From: Phycisphaerae bacterium
Lineage (GTDB): Bacteria > Planctomycetota > Phycisphaerae > Phycisphaerales > SM1A02
Reading direction: 5' to 3'
DNA: 22,238 nt
NCBI GenBank assembly: GCA_002690755.1
Contig: NZFT01000072.1
Location: forward strand, 8,864 to 31,101
Shown here: piece by piece, positions 14,354 to 21,459 of the stretch
Layout: each line of letters opens with the position of its first letter
Numbering within the stretch: position 1 is the first letter of the stretch
Translations under genes and position numbers: made by a program
Notes under the pieces: model-generated
What the model was told of the DNA's origin: nothing
What the model saw: only the letters and a program-made list of their open reading frames with translations
Database searches by the model: none

Positions 14354-15327
14354 GTCTGGCCGCCATTGATTCGATTCGTCATGCCGCCTCGTCCGGTCGA
14401 TCGAGACGGCGTGACCTCGAATCCGCTGGGCTGGAATCGGCCGCCGCCGCCGCCCTTGCCGCCGCCACGACCGCCACCGGCACCGCGGCCGCCGCCTTCG
14501 CCGCGGCCACCCGGCCGGCCGAAGCCTCGGTCGCCCATGTCGCGGCCTCCGGTCGGGTCGAGCACGCCACCACCCTCGCCGGTCTCCGGATCCTCGATCA
14601 CCTCTTCTTCCTCCTCCTCCTCTTCCTCGGGCTCGTAGTAGGGAGGGATGATCCGATCGACGGCGACGTGCGTCTTGAGGGTGACCAGTCCGTTTCCGTC
14701 GCGTTCGACGGTTCCCCCGGGCTCGCCCGAAGCGGTGATGGTGATGCGGAAGCCCCACGGGAGTCCGTCGAGATCCGAGTCCCATTCGTCGTACCACTCG
14801 AGGCCGTCGTAGGCTTCGATCTTGAATCCGACGACCCCTTCGGCCATGGGGGTCGCGACGCCGCCGCCGGCGGGGATGTCGTCGGGGACGGGGTCGCGTC
14901 GTTGCCAGAGGGTCGTGCCGTACCGGTCCTCGTCGACGCGGTACTGGGTCTCGTACTCCCCGCCTTCGCCGTTGTAGTCGATCTCTCCGAGCGGCTCGAG
15001 TCGGGTGTTGAAGACGAGAATCTCGTCCCGATCGAGGTCCATGCGACTTCCGACCCGCATGGTGCGTCCGCCGTCGTAGAGCAGCACGCGGGTGTGGAAG
15101 AGATCTGCATCACGAAGAATCGAGGAGAGGTCCCGACGCACCGCGTCGAGCGCCGAATCCGCCCGGAGGTATGCCTGCAGCCTGACGCGGGAGATGGCTC
15201 TCGCCCGCCCGACCTGGGACAGCGTGGACACGATGGTCACGAGCACCAGCGCGGCGATGACGCCCGCGAGGACGAGTTCGATGAGCGTGAAGCCTCGTCG
15301 GCGACTAGAGATCGAATGCTTCTTCAT
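14350..15327 (-). CDS. gspJ: Minor pseudopilin GspJ with acidic and Gly/Arg-rich tail
   Basis: ATG 15327 has GAGG about 7 nt upstream and gives 325 aa; an in-frame GTG at 15339 is a weaker alternative. The type III signal MKKHSISSRRRG^FTLIE has Gly12 at the cleavage site and Glu at +5, followed by the usual hydrophobic helix. The globular part (about 40-225) has GspJ-like features, including RADSALDAVRRDLSSIL and a late GVVGFKIEAYDGLEWYDEWD. From about 231 the protein leaves the family pattern: PEEEEEEEEEV, then about 60 residues rich in Gly and Arg (GGRGEGGGRGAGGGRGGG). The start lies inside the end of gspI (24-bp overlap). GspJ works with GspI and GspK at the pseudopilus tip. Confidence 0.88.
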   Translation of the reverse strand: MKKHSISSRRRGFTLIELVLAGVIAALVLVTIVSTLSQVGRARAISRVRLQAYLRADSALDAVRRDLSSILRDADLFHTRVLLYDGGRTMRVGSRMDLDRDEILVFNTRLEPLGEIDYNGEGGEYETQYRVDEDRYGTTLWQRRDPVPDDIPAGGGVATPMAEGVVGFKIEAYDGLEWYDEWDSDLDGLPWGFRITITASGEPGGTVERDGNGLVTLKTHVAVDRIIPPYYEPEEEEEEEEEVIEDPETGEGGGVLDPTGGRDMGDRGFGRPGGRGEGGGRGAGGGRGGGKGGGGGRFQPSGFEVTPSRSTGRGGMTNRINGGQT

Positions 15328-15772
15328 ACCGTGCCTCACGATCGATTGGTTCCTGGGGTTCCCGGATGGGATCCGGTTCTTCGCCGAGCTTCGCCGCGAT
15401 CAGCGTTTCGCACTCGTAGGTCCGTCCGGTCTCGTGGGTGACGACCGCGAGCACCTCGTAGGGTTCGCCGACGCCGGGGTCGGAGATCCGGATCCGGTAC
15501 TCGAATTCCTCGTAGGGATATTCCCCGCGGCCCGCGGAGGAGTGCAGGTCCTGGTAGTCCGCGGGACCCTCGAGCAGCACCTCGCTGAGCAGGCTGTCAA
15601 GCATTCCGGCCGCGAGCACCTTGATCTCACCGTCTCGCTGGGCCTCGAGGGAGCGTGAGGTGAGGGAGAAGAGGGTCGCGAGTCCGATCGCGAGGATCAC
15701 GCCGGCGATCACCACGTCGAGCAGTGCGAATCCCCGCTTCGGGGCCGGTCGGTATCGAGGCATCGGGTACAT
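15305..15772 (-). CDS. gspI: Minor pseudopilin GspI
   Basis: This is a 155-aa protein from ATG 15772, chosen because GGGAGG (15780-15785) lies 7 nt upstream. An in-frame GTG at 15775 is the alternative, and both overlap the gspH stop. The prepilin leader MYPMPRYRPAPKRG is followed by FALLDVVIAGVILAIGLATL, the normal hydrophobic helix, but position +5 is Asp, not the near-invariant Glu. A segment LSEVLLEGPADYQDL, then a beta-rich C-terminus (YEVLAVVTHETGRTYECETLIAAKL), fits GspI length and fold. It lies between gspH and gspJ, the standard order. Confidence 0.85.
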   Translation of the reverse strand: MYPMPRYRPAPKRGFALLDVVIAGVILAIGLATLFSLTSRSLEAQRDGEIKVLAAGMLDSLLSEVLLEGPADYQDLHSSAGRGEYPYEEFEYRIRISDPGVGEPYEVLAVVTHETGRTYECETLIAAKLGEEPDPIREPQEPIDREARYEEAFDL

Positions 15773-16359
15773 CACCAGTCCTCCCGATCCGCGCCGATTT
15801 CAGCAAGGTCGGTGCGTTCCCGCAGGTAGGGCGGATTCGGATCCCCGTCCCGGACGATCACCGGTCCGAGGCCGTGGGGAAGCAGGGCGATGTCGGCCCC
15901 GTCGCCGGTCTCCGATTCGATCCGGATGCGGATGTCCGGTCGGAGTCCGCTGGAGCTCGAGGAGATGAACCAGTCCGTGGGGTCGAGGGCGGCGCCGTCG
16001 ACCGTCACCCGCGTGAAATCGATGAACTCCGGAAGGATCAACGACGGCGCCATCGTGAGGGGACGCCATTCGCTGGTCTTGGCGTCGGTCTCTCTGAGCT
16101 GGAAGACGTCGAGGCGTCGATTCGACGCGGTGTAACTCAGCGCGACGAGTTTCTGGTCGGTCGACTCGGTGAAGGCGAAGGCGGCGAAGGCGGTACCGAC
16201 CCCTTCCACCGCGACATCCAGTTCTCCGCGCGCAATACCGCTCATCCGAGGCACCAGCATGGTTCCGAGCAGGACGAGCAGCACCGACGCGATGATCACC
16301 TCGATGAGGCTGAATCCGCGGCGGTGTCGCGTTCGAGGTTGGACGGAAGTGTGCTGCAG
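15772..16359 (-). CDS. gspH: Minor pseudopilin GspH, probable CTG start
   Basis: The mature sequence FSLIEVIIASVLLVLLGTMLVPRMSG is a typical type III signal core, preceded by basic residues and Gly at the cleavage site. The gspG stop lies in the same frame at 16381-16383. Between it and the cleavage site there is no ATG, GTG or TTG; the only plausible initiator is CTG at 16357-16359, with GGAG 9 nt upstream. This gives 195 aa with leader (M)QHTSVQPRTRHRRG and Glu at +5. The GTG at 16299 lies within the membrane helix and would remove the cleavage site. The remainder is a beta-rich GspH-like domain (VALSYTASNRRLDVFQL, PDIRIRIESETGDGADIALLPH). It follows gspG by 21 bp and overlaps gspI. The GspH role is clear from order; the start codon is inferred. 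Confidence 0.82.
   Translation of the reverse strand: MQHTSVQPRTRHRRGFSLIEVIIASVLLVLLGTMLVPRMSGIARGELDVAVEGVGTAFAAFAFTESTDQKLVALSYTASNRRLDVFQLRETDAKTSEWRPLTMAPSLILPEFIDFTRVTVDGAALDPTDWFISSSSSGLRPDIRIRIESETGDGADIALLPHGLGPVIVRDGDPNPPYLRERTDLAEIGADREDW
15780..15785 (-). promoter_or_regulatory. Strong ribosome binding site of gspI
   Basis: GGGAGG lies 7 nt before ATG 15772, inside the end of gspH. It favours ATG 15772 over GTG 15775, which would leave only 4 nt of spacing. Confidence 0.6.
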
Positions 16360-16368
16360 GACGAGAAG

Positions 16369-16372
16369 CTCC
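16369..16372 (-). promoter_or_regulatory. Ribosome binding site supporting the gspH CTG start
   Basis: GGAG on the minus strand lies 9 nt ahead of CTG 16359, in the 21-bp gspG-gspH spacer. It is the only Shine-Dalgarno-like element in front of the pseudopilin signal. Confidence 0.4.
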
Positions 16373-16380
16373 GGAACGAA

Positions 16381-16884
16381 TCAGCGCTTGCCGTGGATGA
16401 TGTCGTCTTCGCCGCCGAACTTCTTGTCCGGTCCGTAGCTCATGACGTCGAATTCGATGTTTTGTTCACCGGGAATGATGATTTCGTAGGGCGTGCCCCA
16501 GGGATCGATCAGGTCCGCGGAATTCTCGAGGTACGGATCGTCGCCGTCGAGCATGACTTCGAGCGTGAAGTCGTTGTCGATGTTGCCGGTGGTGTTCTGC
16601 GTGATGTAGAGGCGGACGGCGTTGGCCAGACTGTTGACTTCAGCGACCGCCTTGTCCTCGTTCGCGCCTGCGAGGAACCGGGTCAGTCGCGGCACGACCA
16701 GCGTCGCGAGGAGGGCGACGATGGTCACCGCGATGATGACCTCGAGGAGACTGAAGCCTCGGCGCGGGGCGTGGAGACGGGGCGTGGCGTGACGGGAGGT
16801 GGTGCGGTTCATTGCGTGTCGGTCCATGTCGTGGGACGGGCGGAAGGCCCTTGAGGAGACGGAATCAACGAAGATGACATTCAT
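16381..16884 (-). CDS. gspG: Major pseudopilin GspG
   Basis: GspG polymerises into the pseudopilus. The signal RRG^FSLLEVIIAVTIVALLATLVVP is canonical with Glu at +5. The C-terminal part has the GspG calcium-site region: LIDPWGTPYEIIIPG, then FDVMSYGPDKKFGGEDDI. ATG 16884 overlaps the gspF stop (ATGA), like most junctions in this cluster, and gives 167 aa with an unusually long 43-residue leader. ATG 16812 (143 aa, 19-residue leader) or ATG 16827 would give a leader more like those of GspH, I and J, but neither has a clear Shine-Dalgarno. The identity is secure; the start is not. Confidence 0.92.
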   Translation of the reverse strand: MNVIFVDSVSSRAFRPSHDMDRHAMNRTTSRHATPRLHAPRRGFSLLEVIIAVTIVALLATLVVPRLTRFLAGANEDKAVAEVNSLANAVRLYITQNTTGNIDNDFTLEVMLDGDDPYLENSADLIDPWGTPYEIIIPGEQNIEFDVMSYGPDKKFGGEDDIIHGKR

Positions 16885-18101
16885 CGGCCGCCGGCGACCG
16901 CCTGCTGCATTTCGAGCAGGGGAAGCAGGATGGCGGCGAGTACGAAGGCGGCGACGCAGGCCATCACGACCAGCATCGCCGGCGGCAGTGACTTGCTGAA
17001 GATCTTGAGGCTGTTGTTCACCTGGCGATCGAACGCCGAAGCGGCGTGAAGGAGCATGCCCTCCAGCCGACCGGACCGTTCGCCGATGTTGACGATCTGC
17101 ACGAGGAGCGGGGGGAAGTGGCCGCATCGTTCGAGGGGGGTGGCGAGCGAGCCGCCGGTCGTGACCCGCTCTCGGACCTCGTCGATCGCATCCATCATCA
17201 CGGTGTTGCCGAGCGTGTCCCGGACGATGCCGAGCGACGTCAGGATCGGGATGCCGGCGGCACAGAGCGTCCCCAGCGTCCGGGTGAATCGAGCCACCGC
17301 GATGTCGCGAAGGAGCGTGCCGAGGAGCGGGACCTTGAGGAGAAGGCCGTCGACTCGTCGCCGGTTCGCCGGCACCGCGGTCCACGCCCGCCATCCGAAG
17401 AAGCCGCCGACCGCACCGGCGATCATGAGCCACCACCAGGCGCCGACGAAGTCGGCGAGCGCCAGAAGCACCTGCGTCGGCCAGGGAAGGGGAACGTCCT
17501 GGGCCTGCAACGGCACCATCAGTTTCGGCAGCAGCACGGTGACGAAGATCACCACGCTGATCGCCATGATGAACATGACGATCATCGGATAGATCGTCGC
17601 GCCGATCAGTTCCCGTCGGACCTCGACGCTGCGCTCGAGAAGATCGGAGAGCTGGTGGAGCACCTCGTGCATCTTTCCGGAAGCGTCCGCGGCGCGGATC
17701 ATGCCCACGACCATGTCGTCGAACGGTCCGCCGTACTCCTTGCAGGCTTCATGCAGCGGCCGCCCGGACTCGACCCGCTCGATGAGAAAGTCGAGGATGA
17801 CCTCCTGCCGGACGTTCGCGGCCTGCCTGCGGACGGTGACCAGCCCCTGCATCAGGGGCAGGCCGGCTTCGATCGCCGTCGCGAGTTCTCGCATGAGGTT
17901 GGCGAGTTCGACCGCGGAGATGGAGGGGCGACTCTTCGAACCGGCGATGGTGGTCGACTGCTCGGCGGACTCGACGATCTCCGTCGCCTGTCGGCCGAGA
18001 GCGCGGATCCGGTCGACGGCACCGGCTCGCGACGTGGCGGTGACGGTCCCGGAAACCTGCTGGCCGTGTTCGTCGATTCCCTGATATGCAAATGCCGGCA
18101 T
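16881..18101 (-). CDS. gspF: Type II secretion inner-membrane platform protein GspF
   Basis: At 406 aa this is the normal family length. It has two T2SSF domains (about 66-190 and 269-395) and three membrane segments (about 171-191, 219-239 and 374-395). Family marks include ELANLMRELATAIEAGLPLMQGL, the paired second-domain copy RFTRTLGTLCAAGIPILTSL, and IGERSGRLEGML. GspF sits in the inner membrane above the GspE hexamer and is thought to pass ATPase movement to pseudopilus assembly. ATG 18101 follows the gspE stop by 6 bp, and the stop overlaps gspG. Confidence 0.95.
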   Translation of the reverse strand: MPAFAYQGIDEHGQQVSGTVTATSRAGAVDRIRALGRQATEIVESAEQSTTIAGSKSRPSISAVELANLMRELATAIEAGLPLMQGLVTVRRQAANVRQEVILDFLIERVESGRPLHEACKEYGGPFDDMVVGMIRAADASGKMHEVLHQLSDLLERSVEVRRELIGATIYPMIVMFIMAISVVIFVTVLLPKLMVPLQAQDVPLPWPTQVLLALADFVGAWWWLMIAGAVGGFFGWRAWTAVPANRRRVDGLLLKVPLLGTLLRDIAVARFTRTLGTLCAAGIPILTSLGIVRDTLGNTVMMDAIDEVRERVTTGGSLATPLERCGHFPPLLVQIVNIGERSGRLEGMLLHAASAFDRQVNNSLKIFSKSLPPAMLVVMACVAAFVLAAILLPLLEMQQAVAGGR

Positions 18102-18107
18102 GGTCGG

Positions 18108-19799
18108 TCAAGCCCCGAAATCGTCGACGTCCTGGGTGGCCCGAAGGACCTCCTCAGGCGTGCTGAGTCCATCGATCGCCTTGCGGATGCCGTCCTCGCG
18201 CATGGACACGAAGTCCTCGCCGAGCATGTTCCGAAGGTCCATGAGTGATCGCCCCTCTGAGATCCCGGCCCGAAGCGTGGGCGAGATCTTGACGAGCTCG
18301 TAGAAGCCGAGGCGGCCTCGGAAACCGGTGTTCGAGCACTTCTCGCATCCGGTGCCGACGTACATCATGCCCTCGAGTCGGGCCACCTCTTCGGGCGGCA
18401 GTCGGTGCATGAGGTCTTCCGGCATCGGAACCCGCGTCTTGCAGTGGGTGCAGATGCGGCGACCGAGCCGCTGGGCGAGCAGTCCTTCGAGGACCGACGC
18501 GACCAGGTAGGGTTCGGCCCCCATGTCGATCATCCGACCGACCGAGGAGATCGCATCGTTGGTGTGAAGGGTCGAGAACACGAGGTGGCCGGTGAGGGCC
18601 GATCGGATCACGATGTCGACGGTCTCGGCATCCCGGATCTCGCCGACGAAGATGACGTCGGGGTCCTGTCGGAGGATGGAGCGGAGACCGGAGGCGAAGG
18701 TGAGTCCACGCTTCGGATTGACGGGGATCTGATTGATTCCCGACAGCTCGTACTCCACCGGATCCTCGATGGTGATGATCTTCTTCCGCGGGTCGTAGAG
18801 CTTGCTGAGGCCGGCGTACAGGGACGTCGTCTTGCCGGAACCGGTGGGGCCGGTGACCAGCACCAGCCCGTGCGGCTTCGCGATCAGATGGTCCATCGTA
18901 TCTCGATCACGCTCGGCCATCCCGAGGCTCTTGAGATCGAGCGGAAGCGAGGACTTGTCGAGGATTCGCATCACGACCGACTCGCCGTACAGCGTCGGCA
19001 CGGTCGAGACGCGGATGTCCACCTTGCGGCCCTCGAATCGCAGCGAGATGTGGCCGTCCTGGGGGACGTACCGCTCGGCGATGTTCATGTGGGCCATGAT
19101 CTTGATTCGGCCGACCAGCGCGGCCTGAAGATGCTTGGGCGGGGAGGGTTGCTCACGGAGCACCCCGTCCACCCGGTACTTGACCTTGAGTTCGTCCTCG
19201 AACGGTTCGACGTGGACGTCACTGGTTCGAGACTGGATCGCTTCGAGAAGCAGCAGGTTGACGAGGTTGATCAGTGACGGCTGTTCCGCCATCTGATGGA
19301 CGTCATCGGCCTCGATCGCGTCGAGGTTGTGTTCGGTCTCGCTCGCGATGTCGTCGTCCGCGGCGAGACTCTCCGCCATGCGGGCCGCGGTCGTTCCGTA
19401 CGCGGACTTCATCAGTTCGGCGAAGATCGCCGACTCGAGTCCGACCCGCACGACCTCGCGGGAGGTTCTGATGGCCACCTCGTCCACCGCTTCGGTGTCG
19501 AGGGGATCGAGCATCGCCACCGTCACGCGTCCGGGTTCGAGGGTGATCGGCACCACCCGCAGGCGGACCGAGACCTCGGGGGGCAGGACCTCCGCGGCTT
19601 CCACGTCGAACGCCGGCATCCGATCCAGAAGCTCGATGCCCAGGAGTCGGAGGCGATCGAGATCCGGGCCTGCGGGCGAGGCATCCGACGAGGATTCGCC
19701 GGGAATCTCGAGGGTGATCTCGGGCGCCGCGGCATCCTCGTCCCCCCCGAAGGTGGTCGAGGCTTCGAAACGTGCTTCTTCGCCGATCTGTTCGCTCAC
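18108..19799 (-). CDS. gspE: Type II secretion ATPase GspE
   Basis: This 563-aa protein is the cytoplasmic motor. An N-terminal GspE/MshEN-type domain (about 45-135, LRLLGIELLDRMPAFDVEAAEVLP) is followed by an N2 domain with SRTSDVHVEPFEDELKVKYRVDG. Walker A is GPTGSGKT at 317-324. The Asp box, Walker B (DPDVIFVGEIRDAET) and His box (LTGHLVFSTLHTNDA) follow. The zinc-binding tetracysteine is present as C450/C453 (CTHC) and C485/C488 (CEKC), typical of GspE and PilB and not of PilT. The start is GTG 19799 with AGGAAG 10 nt upstream. It is the first gene of the T2SS cluster, 72 bp after the LTxxQ protein gene; that spacer contains strong dyads. Confidence 0.95.
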   Translation of the reverse strand: MSEQIGEEARFEASTTFGGDEDAAAPEITLEIPGESSSDASPAGPDLDRLRLLGIELLDRMPAFDVEAAEVLPPEVSVRLRVVPITLEPGRVTVAMLDPLDTEAVDEVAIRTSREVVRVGLESAIFAELMKSAYGTTAARMAESLAADDDIASETEHNLDAIEADDVHQMAEQPSLINLVNLLLLEAIQSRTSDVHVEPFEDELKVKYRVDGVLREQPSPPKHLQAALVGRIKIMAHMNIAERYVPQDGHISLRFEGRKVDIRVSTVPTLYGESVVMRILDKSSLPLDLKSLGMAERDRDTMDHLIAKPHGLVLVTGPTGSGKTTSLYAGLSKLYDPRKKIITIEDPVEYELSGINQIPVNPKRGLTFASGLRSILRQDPDVIFVGEIRDAETVDIVIRSALTGHLVFSTLHTNDAISSVGRMIDMGAEPYLVASVLEGLLAQRLGRRICTHCKTRVPMPEDLMHRLPPEEVARLEGMMYVGTGCEKCSNTGFRGRLGFYELVKISPTLRAGISEGRSLMDLRNMLGEDFVSMREDGIRKAIDGLSTPEEVLRATQDVDDFGA

Positions 19800-19818
19800 G
19801 AGGGTGTCGCTTCCTGAT

Positions 19819-19846
19819 GGTGCCGGGGGCGATGCGGCACCGCCCC
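19819..19846 (-). promoter_or_regulatory. Overlapping hairpins / possible pseudoknot in the gspE leader
   Basis: On the minus strand GGGGCG (19846-19841) can pair with CGCCCC (19831-19826), and GGTGCCG (19841-19835) with CGGCACC (19825-19819). The arms interleave in the order 1-2-1'-2', which is H-type pseudoknot topology; otherwise they are alternative hairpins. The structure ends 3 nt before the gspE AGGAAG ribosome binding site. There is no T-tract, so it is not a standard terminator. A role in controlling gspE translation or transcription read-through is inference. Confidence 0.4.
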
Positions 19847-19848
19847 GT

Positions 19849-19862
19849 GAAATCCCGATTTC
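19849..19862. promoter_or_regulatory. Dyad GAAATC-CC-GATTTC upstream of gspE
   Basis: Perfect 6-bp inverted repeat with a 2-bp centre, between the LTxxQ protein gene and gspE. It is a possible operator or part of a folded leader; no regulator is recognised. Confidence 0.3.
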
Positions 19863-19871
19863 GATCGAGAA

Positions 19872-21251
19872 TCAGTCGCTGCCGCGATCCTTCTTTCCGC
19901 CCTTGTCGCCGGCGGGAGAGGTGCTTCGGGCACCAAGGCCACGATCGCGGTTCTTGCTCAACTCATCCGGGCTCTTGAATCGCGGCCGGGCCGGGTGGTC
20001 CTTGCCGGGGGCGAGCGTACGGATCTTCTCTTCTCTCACGCCCCCCGCGTTACCGCCGGTGGGACCACCGACGCCGTCGCTCGGGCGGGAGTTTCCGGGC
20101 AGGGCCCCGGTCTGCTCCGGGGTGAGCACCGCGAGGATGCGGCGTCGGGTCTCGTCGACGAGGTCGTTCTTCGTCGCGACGATTCGATCGGCTTCGGTCT
20201 GAATTCGCTCGACCTTCTTTCCGTTACGGCGGTCGATCATCCGCTGCACCTTGATCCGCGCCTCGCCGGGTTCATTGATGCGGAAGGACTCGACGATCCG
20301 CATTTCGATGTTGTCGAGACGAAGGTCGAAATCGATTTCGATCTCGTCGAGCTGGGCCTTCTGGCCGTCGGTGAGATCGGAAAGGGTGCGCACGCTCTCC
20401 AGCAGTCGGGGGATCGGCGTGGGGCGGAACGCCCGGGGATATCCCTCGGCGAGGGCCGCGTTGCGAAAACGTCCACTGAACTCACCCGGCAGCGCTTCCG
20501 CGATCCGCACCACGAACTCGTCCTGAACGCGTCGGACCTGTACCCGGGTCGCCATGATCTGGTCGGTGGCGGAAAGGCCGGCCTCGAAGTCCATCGAGGC
20601 CATCGCGTCCTTGATCCGATCCTGGAGCGACTCGATCTTCGCGGCTCGGATCGCGAGTGCCTCATCGAGCGCAAGCTCGTATTCGACCACGATCGGATCG
20701 ATCGCCTCTTCGATCTCGTAGGGGAACCGAAGGGTTCTCACGAGCGTGAAGAGGTCCGTCGATTCGCCCATCAGCTCGCCCTTGGGAAGTTCCTTCTCCC
20801 TTCGCAGCGTCCGTTCGAACCGCGGCCAGCGATCGATCTGGGCGCCGGTCAGCTGGGCACGAACGTTGTTGAGGAAACCTCGGCCGAGTTCGGCTCGTTC
20901 GGCATCCCAGACCGCGAGTGGTTCGAGGATCATCTCCATCACCGCATCCGGCCGGGCGTTTCCGATCCGGCTCTGCAGGCCTCTCATCCGGTTCTTCACG
21001 TCCTCCACGCCCGCTTCGTACGAGACCATGTAGTCCTGAAGCAGGACTTCGATGATCGGTCGCTGCCAGTCTTCGAGTTTGAGGATCTCGACGAAGAGCG
21101 GCATGTCTCGATCCAGGAACTCGGGGCGGAAGGAATCCGCGAACCCTGCCTGCGCGCCGAACTGGGCGGAGGCGGGTACGGACATCGACATCGCGGTCCC
21201 CATCGAGAGGGCGGCGACGAGCACGGAAGACTTGATTCGACGAAGAAGCAT
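19872..21251 (-). CDS. Secreted helical protein with LTxxQ (Spy/CpxP-like) motifs
   Basis: From ATG 21251 (GGAG 10 nt upstream) the protein is 459 aa. Residues 1-30 form a signal peptide ending VPASAQ. Residues 40-385 are almost wholly helical and charged, with motifs like the LTxxQ turn of Spy/CpxP-type periplasmic proteins: LTGAQ (134-138), LTDGQ (293-297), LTPEQ (376-380) and a diverged LEDWQ (59-63). Residues 386-459 are disordered, rich in Gly, Lys, Arg and Ser. An upstream in-frame extension to 21551 exists but would bury the signal peptide. Spy-family proteins act as periplasmic chaperones or stress sensors; whether this distant, much longer protein does so is unknown. It lies immediately upstream of gspE on the same strand, so it may be co-transcribed with the T2SS. 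The exact family is not recognised. Confidence 0.75.
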   Translation of the reverse strand: MLLRRIKSSVLVAALSMGTAMSMSVPASAQFGAQAGFADSFRPEFLDRDMPLFVEILKLEDWQRPIIEVLLQDYMVSYEAGVEDVKNRMRGLQSRIGNARPDAVMEMILEPLAVWDAERAELGRGFLNNVRAQLTGAQIDRWPRFERTLRREKELPKGELMGESTDLFTLVRTLRFPYEIEEAIDPIVVEYELALDEALAIRAAKIESLQDRIKDAMASMDFEAGLSATDQIMATRVQVRRVQDEFVVRIAEALPGEFSGRFRNAALAEGYPRAFRPTPIPRLLESVRTLSDLTDGQKAQLDEIEIDFDLRLDNIEMRIVESFRINEPGEARIKVQRMIDRRNGKKVERIQTEADRIVATKNDLVDETRRRILAVLTPEQTGALPGNSRPSDGVGGPTGGNAGGVREEKIRTLAPGKDHPARPRFKSPDELSKNRDRGLGARSTSPAGDKGGKKDRGSD

Positions 21252-21281
21252 GATCACGAGACTCCGAATCTTTGATAACGG

Positions 21282-21295
21282 GACCCCTACGGGTC
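21282..21295. other. Small hairpin in the leader of the LTxxQ protein gene
   Basis: GACCC (21282-21286) and GGGTC (21291-21295) enclose a 4-nt loop, about 30 nt before the ATG at 21251. It is adjacent to a 10-bp palindrome CGACCGGTCG (21295-21304). A short leader structure is possible; there is no further evidence. Confidence 0.25.
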
Positions 21296-21397
21296 GACCG
21301 GTCGGTTCCGGACGTTGAAAGAACGCGGCACGAGGGAGAATATGGCACGCCAAGACGGGGAATCGGTTGAGAATGGCCCTTTTCATCGTCCCCGGTT

Positions 21398-21446
21398 CTG
21401 ATCCGCGACGATTGTCGGAATCGGAGTGGTTGGGCGACCGGATCAG
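21398..21446. other. Inverted repeat after the CoA-transferase gene
   Basis: CTGATCCG (21398-21405) and CGGATCAG (21439-21446) are perfect 8-bp arms, enclosing a smaller CGATT/AATCG stem (21409-21413/21419-21423). It lies in the 208-bp spacer between the CoA-transferase stop (21460) and the LTxxQ gene start (21251). It could contribute to transcript ending or stability, but no T-tract follows. No promoter could be recognised with confidence in the rest of this spacer. Confidence 0.3.
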
Positions 21447-21459
21447 CAATGAATGCGCG

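Noticed and set aside
14354..14797. N-terminal extension of gspK
   Set aside because: It is Arg/Gly/Pro junk overlapping gspJ in another frame. The GTG at 14353 with GTGA overlap restores a normal GspK N-terminus.
17046..18248. 400-codon plus-strand frame opposite gspF
   Set aside because: His/Asp/Arg-rich shadow of an unambiguous GspF gene; the same applies to long plus frames opposite gspE, gspL and the LTxxQ gene.
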